64,000 nt of DNA from NCBI RefSeq assembly GCF_024679095.1, contig NW_026111623.1:117501-181500 (forward strand), in the 5' to 3' direction. Both the position numbers and the translations under genes were made by a program. A model generated the notes under the pieces. It was given only the letters and a program-made list of their open reading frames with translations, did not search any database and was not told where the DNA came from. Source of the stretch: Eriocheir sinensis. Taxonomy: Eukaryota; Arthropoda; Malacostraca; Decapoda; Varunidae. Below, in pieces: positions 31,812-43,100 of this stretch (within the stretch, counting starts at the first letter, position 1; every line of letters starts with the position of its first letter).

Positions 31812-32026
31812 ATTAGAACAGTCTTGCACTTGTTTGATCTTCCCGTGAGTTTGATAATATAGATGCACACTTCTTAACTTATTATTAGAACAGTCTTATT
31901 CTTGTTTACTCTTCCCTGGGGTTTAAAAATAGAGAACCACTTGTTAACTAATCTTTATGACTTTCTTACTCTTGTTTACTCTTCCCGTGGCTTTGAAACT
32001 AAAGAACCACTTGTTAAAACTAATGT
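31812..32026. repeat. 71-bp tandem repeat, three degenerate units
   Basis: CTTCCC anchors at 31839, 31911 and 31981, with CTTGTTTACTCTTCCC and AGAACCACTTGTTAA shared by the last two units. The array ends at a (GT)n microsatellite (32026-32095). Confidence 0.8.

Positions 32027-32095
<69 letters not shown>
32026..32095. repeat. (GT)n microsatellite, about 35 units
   Basis: Uninterrupted GT dinucleotides. Confidence 0.98.
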
Positions 32096-32099
<4 letters not shown>

Positions 32100-32756
32100 A
32101 TTTCATGACGCGCACTTTGAAAACAGGATCAGCTTTTAACGAATAATCTGCCTAGCAAGAGCTTACGCATTTTTACGTAATCCACTCCCTCCATTATCAC
32201 ATCACCTGTTGTTGCTGTTTTTTTGTCCTGCTTTTTCTCGTCTCTACGAGTAAGAGGGTGTTGCCTCGGTACAGAATTCATGCAAGGTTCTCAACGTTAT
32301 TTACTTTTTTATTTTACTTTTTAAATCTAAGAAAATATAAGTATCGGTGAAGAGTCCGTAGATTTATAATGGACACAAGGCCTTGAGGGTGTCAGCTGGT
32401 GTGCATTTTCGTGGTGAGCGAGACAAAAGATGAGAAGTTAATTTGAAGTGATTTATATATTTACACGTAGCAGCGGTATTGGAAAAAAATAATCTTCAGC
32501 TCACATTAATTATGGAAAACGATGGGAGTTAACATATAATACGGAGTTTTCGATTATTGTTTTATTTTATTTTATTTTATTTATGTTTTTGCTTTAGTTG
32601 TTGTTAGGTATTATTTTTTTTCTTCCTCTCCTTGTTGATTTTGTTCTCATTATTATTATTTTCCTCATACTTCTTCTTCTTCTTCTTCTTTGTCTTTTCT
32701 TCTTTATCTTTTCTTCTTCTTCTTCTTCTTCTTCTTCTTTTTCTTCTTCTTCTTCC
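32100..32756. other. AT-rich DNA with TTTTA and TTC microsatellites
   Basis: 32100-32555 is unique-looking AT-rich DNA in which I see no gene. TTTTA repeats lie at 32561-32585. A TTC repeat (about 32670-32756) runs straight into the LINE copy below. Confidence 0.6.
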
Positions 32757-33592
32757 AGGACGCTAGCGTTCTTCAGGATGAGCTAAGCAGACTATATGAT
32801 TGGGCGGGGAAGTGGCAGATGGAATCCAATGTCGGGAAGTGCAGTATTCTGAGTGTAGGAATAACCCCTCACACAATTATATACTCCTTAAATGACACTC
32901 CGCTGAGTAGGTCTGGGTGTGAGAGGGATTTAGGAGTCTTAGTGAGCACTGACCTCCGTCCTAGAGCTCAGTGCATTCAAGCTAAGAATCGTGCAAATAG
33001 GGTACTGGGTTTCATCTCGAGGAGCGTAAGCAATAGGAGCGCTGAAGTCATCCTCAAACTCTACATAGCATTAATTAGACCTCATTTCGATTATGCGGTT
33101 CAGTTCTGGTCACCTTACTGTAGAGTGGATATCAAGTAGTTAGAATCTGTACAGAGGATGATGACAAAAATTATTCAAGGGGTGAGAAACTTGCCTTATG
33201 AAAATAGACTGAAGCATTTAAATTTATACGCTCTAGGAAGGCGAGGGTTACGAGGTGACTTGATCGAGGTTTATAAATGGATGAAGGACTTTAATAAAGG
33301 GTATGTAAATAGGGTTTTGGTTGTAAAAGAGCAAGGTAGAACACGTAGCGACGGTTTTAAGCTAGTTAAATTCAGATTCAACAAAGACATAGGCAAGAAT
33401 TGGTTTACCAGTAAAGTGGTGGATGAGTGGAACAGGCTTGGGAGTCATCTTGTGGGTGCCAATACCATAGATGCATTGAAGAAAAGTTTGGATAAATTCA
33501 TGGATAGTGAGGTTAGGTGCGGTTAGACTTACAGGAACTGCCTTGTATCGGCCAACCGGCCTCTTGCAGACTCCTTACGTTCTTATGTTCTT
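32757..33592 (+). pseudogene. CR1-clade LINE, 5'-truncated C-terminal part, with 3' end
   Basis: The + strand encodes the C-terminal third of a CR1-type reverse transcriptase, starting at DASVLQDELSRLYDWAGKWQ. It continues with GCERDLGVLVSTDLRPRAQ, NRVLGFISRSVSNRSAEV, RPHFDYAVQFWSPY, NLPYENRLKHLNLYAL and VVDEWNRLGSH, ending at a TAG at about 33524. A premature TAG lies at about 33137-33139 after VDIK, and the segment after ILSVG has scrambled residues relative to the sister copy at 37632-40143, implying small indels. The 3' UTR ends TTACGTTCTTATGTTCTT, an 8-bp repeat tail (TTCTTATG) like CR1 elements. The 5' break coincides with the TTC microsatellite. Confidence 0.92.
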
Positions 33593-33844
33593 TTATTGTT
33601 GTTGTTGTTGTTGTTCTTCTTCTTTTTGTTCTTGTTCTTGTTCTTCTTCTTTTTCTTCCTCTTTTTAATAATTTCTTCTTATAATTAATGATCGCTTTGT
33701 CCTTCCATTTAGTTATCGATATGTTTCTCTGTCTCTATCTTGCACTTCCTCTAGACAATTAGTCTCCCTTCCTTCCTCTTACTTCCTCACTCCCTCTTTA
33801 TGCCTCCTTTTATTTTTTCCCATTCCGTTCTTTCTATCAATGGT

Positions 33845-34190
33845 ATAATGTCGGCTGCAATTAGTTTAACGTCGGTGGCAGTAAAAACATTCGAGTCTAT
33901 TATAGATGAAAATATCCGTGACCACCTAGTCCTAGAGGAACAGCCTGATCAATGGCCCCCACCATGGGTTCATTAATCAAGGGTAGATCTTGTCTGACTT
34001 TATTTTTTTAATTTTTTTACAAAAAGTGGCAAATACGTAAGGACGACAGTTATGATATTGTATATCTTAATTTTAGTAAAGCATTCGACAAAGAACCTCA
34101 CCAATAACTTTGACAACAATTTAAGCCCACGGGTTTGAAGGTAGATGGATCATGGTGTGGTTCAGTGACAGGAAGCAGAGTTATGGGTTC
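33845..34190 (+). pseudogene. CR1-like LINE reverse transcriptase remnant, heavily decayed
   Basis: Translatable islands on the + strand match the first half of a CR1-type reverse transcriptase: ISLTSVAVKTFESIIDENIR near 33860-33920, an IKGRSCLT segment near 33975, DDSYDIVYLNFSKAFDKEPH (motif A, where known elements have YLDFSKAFDKVPH) near 34042-34105, and WFSDRKQSYGF near 34155-34190. A T-rich insertion at about 34000-34020 and frame changes break it. The catalytic Asp of motif A is replaced by Asn, so it is inactive. It lies just downstream of the other CR1 fragment in the same orientation. Confidence 0.75.
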
Positions 34191-35235
34191 AGGTAGTACA
34201 TGGGGATAATGGGATTGGGTTCGAGGTACTAAGTCTGATGCAAATATCACGATACTTTGGGTGGAGCAGGTGCGGGAATTCCCTACCCGGCAGCATTGTC
34301 GCTTCAACCACAACAAGGCATACAATTTCATATGTCGGTTGTTTAGTATTTGATATAGTTTTTAAATTTTTGTATATGGTAAAACAAGTCTATATTATGT
34401 TGTGAATGTATCGAATTTTAGGATAGTAACGATGATTTATGTATGGAAATGAATTCAACCGTGTGCTACCCAGCGACGTTGTCATGTCTATGGTCAAGGT
34501 CACCGGGTGACCCCCTGTGGACCTCGGGTTGCCCCGGGCCATTATTCCCTGGTAGAGAGGAAGCGGGTGAGAGAGGGGGAGGGAAGGTAGCGGTAGCCAA
34601 GGTCCAGCCCATGAGACAGATGCAAGGATTTCTTGACAACATTTTATCAGTGTCTTTTTACCGATACCCTCGCTACACTTGACCCGATAAAAACAGTTCT
34701 ATTTTGTGAGCTTTGTTCTCCGTTCATTTTGCAATTGGCAAGGAACCTATAATATGGCCCCTCGGGCCAAATTTGTGGCTTTACCGTGTAGCAGCGACGG
34801 GCCAAATTTGTGCCATGATATAGACCCCCAAAAAATAGATGATGCATAAACCGATCACAAAACGCTTTGGTATATATTATGAAATGATTTGTGTGAGTGA
34901 TGATTTTTTTCTCATTTTTCTCGCTCAGAAGGACCATTAAGAAACATGATCCCTGTGGCTACAGGGTTAATAGTCCATTCATATCCTTGTGTATCCGTGT
35001 TATTTCCTTCACCTCGTTCTCCACTGCTCTCCCTCTCTCTCTGTCCCATTCCCGGTCTCCCTCAATCCTCTCTCTCACCTCCCAACCCTCCGTCCCTCCC
35101 AGCCACTGTCACTCCCTTAATCCCATAATCGTCACTCCCTTAATCCCCATAATCCTTAGATCGCGATATTATTGACAATTAGTCCCGTTCTAATGCGTTT
35201 ACAGACCCAACTCATTAATCGATTCCTACTTTAAT
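34191..35235. other. Mostly unique DNA, no gene recognised
   Basis: Mixed-composition sequence. Contains a duplicated word GGGCCAAATTTGTG (34764-34777 and 34799-34812), inverted half-sites AGGTCA and TGACCC five bases apart (34497-34513), and a pyrimidine-rich stretch at about 35010-35110. Short frames here have no recognisable domain. Confidence 0.5.
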
Positions 35236-35560
35236 CTCTCTCTCTCTCTCTCTCTCAAGATTAAGTAATATGTATAGTGTTTTGATGTGTTTCTGTTAAT
35301 ATTTTTGAAACTATGAGGTTTGTGGAGAAACGAGAGGGAGGAGGAAGTGGAGGTGGAGGTGGAGGTGGAAGTGGAGGTGGAGATGGAGAAGGAGGAGGAG
35401 GTGAAGGAAGAGGTGGAAGTGGAGGTGGAGAAGGAGAAGGAGGAGGAGGTGAAGGTGGAGGAGAAGGTAACTTTATTCTCTTACAGTCCTCATATAAGGC
35501 AACCACGAGGTCTGTTTTTTTTTTTCTTTTTAAAGGAGGAGGAGGAGGAACAAAGAAACA
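35236..35560. repeat. (CT)n and (GGAGGT)n/(GGAGAA)n low-complexity region
   Basis: CT run at 35236-35258. Purine repeat GGAGGTGGAGGTGG with GGAGAAGG variants at 35333-35470. T-run and GGA run at 35514-35550. Confidence 0.88.
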
Positions 35561-35577
35561 CAAAGAGAGAACAAACA

Positions 35578-35690
35578 ACAGCAGGCCTGCTGGTCCTTAC
35601 GAGGCTGTTTGTGATAAGCTACACTAACTATCTAATCAAAGGTGAAAGATGAAGGACAGCAAAGGCGAAGGCCGTGGTGAGCAAATCAGG
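35578..35690. mobile_element. Candidate decapod interspersed repeat
   Basis: Contains GCAGGCCTGCTGGTCCTTAC, GAGGCTGTTTGTGATAAGCT and ACACTAACTATCTAATCAAA followed by GGTGAAAGATGAAGGACAGC. I associate this module from memory with repeated sequences in decapod genomes but cannot confirm it. Boundaries approximate. Confidence 0.4.
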
Positions 35691-35940
35691 GAAGTAAAGT
35701 AACGGAACAGGCCTTCCTGGCGAGCGTCGCAGGGCTCAGGGCTCCGGCAGGGCGCCTCAGCTCCCCCGGAGCGTCCACGGAGGTGTCGGAGATCCAGAGG
35801 GTCCGGGGGCTGGGGGGGCTTGAAGTGGCAGCAAGACATGCAGTTACTGACCTCTTATTAGCCAGACGACGCGTTAATGACACGTTCCAATGGAAGGTTC
35901 GACGCATGGGGAGGTACAATTCCCCTAAGCAAGGCAAGTG
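35691..35940. other. GC-rich unique segment, no gene recognised
   Basis: About 250 bp of higher GC content than its flanks, with overlapping open frames on the minus strand (35636-35839, 35686-35937) that share no recognisable domain. Could be an old exon or part of the adjacent interspersed repeat. Confidence 0.3.
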
Positions 35941-36029
35941 TCATGCCAACTACGATAAAAAACGAAAAATCCAAAAAAAAATACATAAACAAAAAATCCA
36001 AAAAAAATTTGTCTTGTTTTGCTTTGTTT

Positions 36030-37215
36030 AAAGCGTCTTGTATGTTGGTATGGCGGGTCTTCTCTGGGGAGAAGGAGACTAACGCGTTCCAACATACAAA
36101 ACCAGGAAAAGACGACATGGAAACACCGAGAGAAGGAAGGGGAAGAAGGGAACACCAGAAGAAGGAAAATGAAGAGAAGTAACACAAGAAGAAGGCATAT
36201 GAAGTAACACAAGAAGAAGGAAGTTGAAAAGAGTAACACAAGAAAAAGGAATTTGAAAAGAGTAACACAAGAAGAGGGAATTTGAAAAGAGTTCCACAAG
36301 AAAAAGGAATTTGAAAAGAGTTACACAGAAGAAGGTATTGAAAAGAGTAACACAGAAGAAGGTATTGAAAAGAGTAACACAGAAGAAGGTATTGAAAAGA
36401 GTAACACAGAAGAAGGTATTGAAAAGAGTAACACAGAAGAAGGTATTGAAAAGAGTAGCACAGAAGAAGGTATTGAAAAGAGTTACACAGAAGAAGGTAT
36501 TGAAAAGAGTTACACAGAAGAAGGTATTGAAAAGAGTTACAAAGAAGAAGGTATTGAAAAGTTACACAGAAGAAGGTATTGAAAAGAGTTACACAGAAGA
36601 AGGTATTGAAAAGAGTAACACAGAAGAAGGTATTGAAAAGAGTTACACAGAAGAAGGAATTTGAAAAGAGTAACACAGAAGAAGGTATTGAAAAGAGTTA
36701 CACAGAAGAAGGAATTTGAAAAGAGTAACACAAGAAGAAGGAATTTGAAGATAAATAACACAAGAAGAAGAAATGTGAAGTAACACCGGAAGGAAAATAC
36801 AGAGAAGTAACACGAGAAAAATGAAAATGGAAATGAAAAGAATCATCCACCTTTCGGCCCAAACCAACATCACAAAATTATGGGCGAGTCTCTTCTGGGA
36901 GGAAAGAGGCTCGTTCAGACCCAGGAACACCAGAAAGGATGATAGAAACATCAAGAAAAGGAAAACAGAAAAGTCATCCACCTTTCGGCCCCTGGGGCCG
37001 CAGGGTGGGTGACGGGTGAATCTCCTCTGGGGAGAAGGAGGCTAACCCACACAGTCAAGATAGAGGATAGAGAAAGGAAATTAAATCATCGAGAAAAGAA
37101 AATGAAATTACAATATCAAGAAAATAACTAAAAAGTCATCGAGCTTTCGGCCCCTGGGGCCGCAGGGCGGGTGACGGGTGAGTCTTCTGGGGAGGAGGAG
37201 GCTCATCCACAGCCA
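36030..37215. repeat. Repeat family sharing a core with the 235-bp array, four copies
   Basis: A core of TCTCTGGGGAGAAGGAGACT type occurs at about 36058, 36890 (TCTTCTGGGAGGAAAGAGGC), 37020 (TCTCCTCTGGGGAGAAGGAG) and 37180 (TCTTCTGGGGAGGAGGAGGC). The last three are preceded by related contexts; copies 3 and 4 share TTTCGGCCCCTGGGGCCGCA upstream. Each core is followed by GGAAAA/GAAACATCAAGAAAAG-type A-rich DNA, as in the 12.1-13.2 kb array. Between copies 1 and 2 sits a 27-bp array. Confidence 0.75.
36185..36740. repeat. 27-bp minisatellite, about 18-20 units
   Basis: Units combine GAAAAGAGTAACACAGAAGA and AGGTATT, period 27 bp. The outer units are longer and carry GGAATTTGAAAAGAGT. As 27 is divisible by three, one + frame gives a 9-residue repeat KRVTQKKVL (36311-36664) and the minus strand gives NTFFCVTLF (35858-36676). 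Both exist only because the unit lacks stops. The frame changes where a unit loses a base (about 36555) and there is no start context, so neither is called a gene. Confidence 0.9.
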
Positions 37216-37418
37216 GCAACACCAACACAAAGAAGAGAAAAGAAGACATCATGAGAAAAGAAAAGAAAACATCAAGAGAAAAGAAAAGAAAAGGAAAAGA
37301 AAAAAAAGAACAAAGTAAACAAAGCAAAACAAGACAAAACAAAAACAAAACAAAATAAAACAAATTAAAACAACATAATAAATAAATAAATAAACAACCC
37401 TATAACAAACAATATAAT
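37216..37418. repeat. A-rich repeat (AAAAG, AAAAC, AAAT words)
   Basis: AAAAGAAAAG, then ACAAAACAAAAC, then AAATAAATAAATAAAC. Adjacent to the downstream end of the LINE fragment below (minus orientation), where it may be a degenerate spacer. Confidence 0.75.
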
Positions 37419-37631
37419 TTAGCTACTAGGACTGCTCAAACGATCGAGATCAGCTTGGAAGTGTTCTTTATCCGTTGTCGTAGTGACTCTGCTGGCTATG
37501 TTTGTATCGTTGGCAAATTTCGATATTTTACACGATAGCCCCTCGTCAATGTCATTTACGTACACTAAAAACAGAACAGGTCCCAACATCGACCCCTGTG
37601 GAACACCGGTTTTGACATCTCGCCAGTCAGA
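37419..37631 (-). pseudogene. LINE reverse transcriptase fragment (motifs B and C)
   Basis: The minus-strand frame reads SDWRDVKTGVPQGSMLGPVL (motif B region), then YVNDIDEGLSCKISKFANDT (motif C) and ADLDRLSS. The catalytic FADD of motif C is FAND, so one Asp is lost. Only about 70 codons remain. Its upstream edge is exactly the 8-bp repeat tail of the larger CR1 element, so one element was inserted beside or into the other. Confidence 0.82.
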
Positions 37632-40143
37632 TAACATAAGAACATAAGAACGTTGGAATCTGCAAGAGGCTGGTAGGCCTATACAAGGCAGTTCCCTTGA
37701 CCCTAAACTCCCGTGTATCTAACCCCACCTAGTATCACTGTCCATGAATTTATCTAATCTATTTTTGAATGTGACAATTGTATTGGCACTCACCACATGA
37801 CTGCTAAGCCTATTCCACTCATTCACAACCCTGTTGGTAAACAAATTTTTGCCTATGTCCCTGTTAAATCTGAATTTATCCAGTTTAAACCCATTACTTC
37901 GTGTCCTACCCGGTTCTCTTACCAACAAAACCTTATAAATATCTCCCTTATTAAAGCCCTTCATCCATTTATAAACCTCGATCATGTCTCCACGCACCCT
38001 TCGCCTTTCTAGAGAATGCAAGTTTAACTGTTTGAGTTTTTCCTCGTATGGCAAGTTTCTCAATCCCTGAATCATCTTAGTCATCCTCCTCTGCACTGAT
38101 TCTAACATTTTGATATCCATTCTATAGTAAGGTGACCAGAACTGAACCGCATAGTCAAGATGAGGTCTAACTAATGCTAAATATAGTTTGAGGAAGACTT
38201 CGGCGCTTCTGTTGCTTACGCTCCTTGAAATAAATCCCAGTACCCTATTTGCTCGATTTCTAGCTTGAATGCATTGTGCCCTTGGACGGAGATCAGAGCT
38301 CACTAAGACCCCTAAATCTCTCTCGCACCCAGACCTGCTTATGAGAGTGTCATTTAAGCAATAGTTGTGAGAGGGGTTGTTCCTACCTACACTCAGAATA
38401 CTGCACTTCCCTACATTGAACTCCATCTGCAATTTATCCGCCCAGTCATACAATCTGTTTAGTTCATCCTGGAGAATACTAGCGTCCTGATCCGACTCAA
38501 TTACACTACCGATCTTGGTATAATCTGCAAATTTACTGACATCACTACTAATTCCTGTATCTAAATCATTGATATAAATAATAAAAAAGAGTGGACCTAA
38601 TACCGAACCTTGTGAGACCCCACTCGTAACACATCCCCAGTCAGATATTTTACCATTGATTTGCACTCTTTGCTTCCTATTGCTAAGCCACGCCTTGACC
38701 CAGTTCAAAACCTTATCCTCTACACTGTGAGCCTGTAATTTAAGCAACAGTCGTTGGTGAGGAACTTTGTCAAACGCTTTACTAAAATCAAGATAGATTA
38801 CATCATAGTTTTCATCTCTGTCTTCCGCCTCAAATACTTTACTGTAGAGGGACAAGACATTAGTGAGGCATGACCTACCTTTCGTGATCCCATGCTGCGA
38901 GTCATGAATTAAGCAGTGCTTCTCTAGATGCTCCCGAATGTTCCTGGCTATTATGGACTCCAGCATCTTGCCTATAACCGATGTTAAGCTAATTGGCGAT
39001 AGTTTGAAGCAGCCGACCTGTCCCCCTTTTTGAAAATCGGCGTCACATTAGCTACTTTCCATAAGCTGGGCACATAGCCAGTGTTTACCGACATCTTAAA
39101 GATGTCGGTTAGTGGGTCACTGAGTACATCACCTAATTCCTTTAATACCCTCGGAAATATCCCGTCAGGACCTGGCGACTTGTTCTTCTTAAGCTTATCT
39201 ATCTCATCCTGAACTATTTGCCTGGTAATGATTATATCCCTCAATTTATCGCCATACCCGCCCTCGTACTCCTGAACCCTTCCCGGAATAGTCATTTGAT
39301 CCTCTTGTGTGAATACTGAAAGGAAGTAGTCGTTCAACAATGTGCTCATATTCTCGTAATTTTCTACTAGCTCCCCTGTGTTTGTTTACAGCGGTCCAAT
39401 TTTCTCCCGTGTTTTTGTTCTATACATCTGAAAGAAGCCCTTAGTCTTACTTTTCGCCTCATTTGTAGCTTTGATCTCATAATTCCTTTTTGCTATCCTG
39501 GTGTTTTTCTTCACTAATCTAGATAGTTCAACATACCGGCCCCTGAGATGTGTCTCACCATTCGTTATTTACTGATACACTCCCTTCTTTAACACTATCT
39601 CGTGTTTTAGTCCACGAGTCATCCACTTAGGATCATAGTTTTCTTTTTTAAGTGTTCGCTGTGGTATATGCTGTCCTTGCCCCTCTGCTATTACTCTAAC
39701 TAGATTATTGTAACACATTTCTACTTGGTTCTCCTGGCTCTCATGTATCCCTAAATTACCCCAGTATATCCCTTCAAGATGTCTTCGAAGCCCCTCGTAA
39801 TTTGCTCGTCTAAAATCTGGCACTTACACTGGGTTTGGTTCGCGGGATAATGCCCAGTCAAAGCTAAAACGAACCGTTTTGTGGTCACTATTTCTATATC
39901 TCCGCCCACATCTAGCTCATGTAGGAAGTTTCCATTATTTGTTGGGACTAAGTCTAATATGTTATCCCCTCTGGTAGGCTCAGTAACTGCCTGCTTATCA
40001 AGTTATCTTGTGTAACTTCAAGAAAATCCTCTACTTCCAGGTCAAACACTAGGTCTTCCCAGTCTACATTCCTATAATTAAGTCCCCCATTACGCTGACA
40101 TTTTTACTTCTACTCGCCCTGCCAATCTCCTGTATTAGAGTGG
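37632..40143 (-). pseudogene. CR1-clade LINE, about 2.5 kb, 5'-truncated (endonuclease remnant to 3' tail)
   Basis: Minus strand, from 40143 to the tail at 37632. Order: endonuclease remnant (SVMGDL near 40075; frameshifted); linker MPDFRRANYEGLRRHLEGIY (39569-39823); a region with LNDYFLSVFTQED and DEIDKLKKNKSPGPDGI (38984-39349); then the main frame 37719-38966 (415 codons) with ITKGRSCLTNVL, motif A DVIYLDFSKAFDKVPH, motif B SGVSQGSVLGP, motif C FADYTK at about 38520-38531 and a CR1-type C-terminal domain (RDLGVLVSSDLRPRAQ, VQFWSPYYRMDIK, EWNRLSSH). Motif C should be FADD, so the active site is lost. A one-base deletion at the 38984 junction (SNYR to PISLTS region) splits the frame; further stops lie at 39350-39568. 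The 3' end carries TTCTTATG repeats. Same family as the + copy at 32757-33592. Confidence 0.93.
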
Positions 40144-43100
40144 CACTTCGATATTGAGGAGCAGATGAAAGCACATCGATATTGAGGAGCAGATGAAAGC
40201 ACCTTGATATTGAGGAGCTGATGAAAGCACCTCGATATTGAGGAGCAGATGAAAGCACCTCGATATAGAGAAACAGATTAAAGCACACCGATAATGAGGA
40301 GCAGATGAATGCACCTCTATATTGAGGACCAGCTGAAAGCACATCGATATTGAGGAGCAGATGAAAGCATCTTGATACTGAGGAGCAGATGAAAGCACCT
40401 CGATATTGAGGAGCAGATGAAAGCACATCGATATTGAGGAGCAGATGCAAGCACCTCGATATTGAGGAGCAGATGAAAGCACCTCCAAATTGAGGAACAG
40501 ATGAAAGCACATCGATATTGAGGAGCAGATGAAAGCACCTCGATATTGACGAGCACATGATAGAACCTCGATATTGAGGAGCAGATGAAAGCAACTCGAT
40601 ATTAAGGAGGAGATGAAAGCACCTTGATATTGAGGAGCACATGATACCACCTCGATATTGAGGAGCAGATGAAAGCAACTCGATATTGAGGAACAGATGA
40701 AAGCCTCTCGATATTGAGGAGCACATGATACCACCTCGATATTCAGGAGCAGATGAAAGAACATCGATATTGAGGAGCAGATGATAGCACCTCGATATTT
40801 AAGAGCAGATGAAAGTACCTCGATATTGAGGAGCAGATGAAAGCACATCGATATTGAGGAGCAGATGAAGCACCTTTTTATTGAGGAGCAGATGAAAGCA
40901 CCTTGATATTGAGGAGCAGATGAAAGCACCTTAATACTGAGGAGCAGATGAAAGCACCTTGATATTGAGGAGCAGATGAAAGCACCTTAATATTGAGGAG
41001 CAGATGAAAGCATCTCGATATTGATGAGCAGATGAAAGCACAGCAATATTGAGGAGCAGATGAAAGCACCTTCATATTGAGGAGCAGATGAAAGCACCTT
41101 GGTAATGAGGAGCAGATGTAAACAGCTCCATATTGATTAGCAGATGAATGCACCTCGATATTAAGGAGCAGATAATATCACCTAGATATTGATGAGCAAA
41201 TGAAAGCAAATCGATATTGGGGAGCAGATGATAGCACCTCGAAATTGATGAGCAGATGAAAGCACCTCGATATTAAGGAGCAGGTGAAAGCATATCGATA
41301 CTGGAAAGCAGGTGAAAGCACCTCGATATTGAGGAGCAGATTAAAGCACATCGATATTGAGGAGCAGATGAAAGCACCTCGCTATTGAGGAGCAGATGAA
41401 AGCACCTCGATATTGAGCAGCAGATGAAAGCACCTCGATATTGAGGAGCACATGATAGCACCTTGATATTGAGGAGCAGATGAAAGCACCTCGATATTGA
41501 GGAGCAGATGAAAGCACCTCGATATTGAGGAGCAGATGAAAGCACCTCGATATTGAGGAGCAGATGAAAGCACCTTGATATTGAGGAGCAGATGAAAGCA
41601 CCTCGATATTGAGGAGCAGATGAAAGCACCTCGATATTGAGGAGCAGATAAAAGCACCTCGATATTGAGGAGCAGATGAAAGCACCTCGATATTGAGGAG
41701 CAGATGAAAACACCTCGATATTGAGGAGCAGATGAAAGCACCTCGTTATTTACGAGCACATGATAGCACCTTGATATTGAGGAGCAGATGAATGCACCTC
41801 GATATTGAGGAGCAGATGAAAGCACCTCGATATTGATGATCAGATGAAAGCATCTCGTTATTGACGAGCACATGATAGCACCTTGATATTGAGGAGCAGA
41901 TGAAAGCACCTCGATATTGAGGAGCAGATGAAAGCACCTTGATATTGAGGAGCAGATGAAAGCACCTCGATATTGAGGAACATATGAAAGCAGTTTGATA
42001 TTAAGGAGCACATGACACCTCGATATTGAAGAGCACATGATACCACCTCCATATTGATGAGCAGATGAAAGCAGCTTGATATTGAGGAGCAGATGAAAGC
42101 ACCTCGATATTGAGGAACAGATGAAAGCACATCGATATTGAGGAGCAGATGATAGCACCTCGATATTGATGACCAGATGAAAGCAGCTTCATATTGAGGA
42201 GCAAATGAAAACACATCGATATTGAGGAGCAAATGATAGCACCCCGATATTGAAGAGCAGATGAAAGCACATCGATATTGAAGAGCAGATGATAGCACCT
42301 CGATATTGATGAGCAGATGAAAGCACCTTGATATTGAGGAGCAGATGAAAGCACCTCGATATTGAGGAGCAGATGAAAGCACCTCGATATTGAGGAGCAG
42401 ATGAAAGCACCTCGATATTGAGGAGCAGATGAAAACACCTTGAAATTGAGGACCAGATGAAAGCACCTCGATATTGAGAAACAGATGAAAGCACATCGAT
42501 ATTGAGGAGCAGATGAAAGCACCTCGATATTGAGGAGCAGATGAAAGCACATCGATATTGAGGAGCAGATGAAAGCACCTCGATATTGAGGAGCAGATGA
42601 AAGCACCTCGATATTGAGGAACAGATGAAAGCACATCGATATTGAGGAGCAGATGAAAGCACCTCGATATTGAGGAGCAGATGAAAGCACCTCGATATTG
42701 AGGAGCAGATGAAAGCACCTCGATATTGAGGAGCAGATGAAAGCACCTTGATATTGAGGAGCAGATGAAAGCACCTCGATATTGAGGAGCAGATGAAAGC
42801 ACCTCGATATTGAGGAGCAGATGAAAGCACCTCGATATTGAGGAGCAGATGAAAGCACCTCGATATTGAGGAGCAGATGAAAGCACATCGATATTGAGGA
42901 GCAGATGATAGCACCTCGATATTGATGAGCAGATGAAAGCACCTCGATATTGAGGAGCAGATGAAAGCACATCGATATTGAGGAGCAGATGAAAGCACCT
43001 CGATATTAAGGAGCAGATCAAAGCACTTGATATTGAGGAGCAGATGAAAGCACCTCGATATTGAGGAGCAGATGAAAGCACCTTGATATTGAGGAGCAGA

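Noticed and set aside
36311..36664. Lys/Arg-rich protein with KRVTQKKVL repeats
   Set aside because: Product of a 27-bp tandem unit; frame breaks where one unit loses a base, and the minus strand is equally open.
37797..38012. Plus-strand 71-residue frame
   Set aside because: Antisense shadow of the CR1 C-terminal domain.
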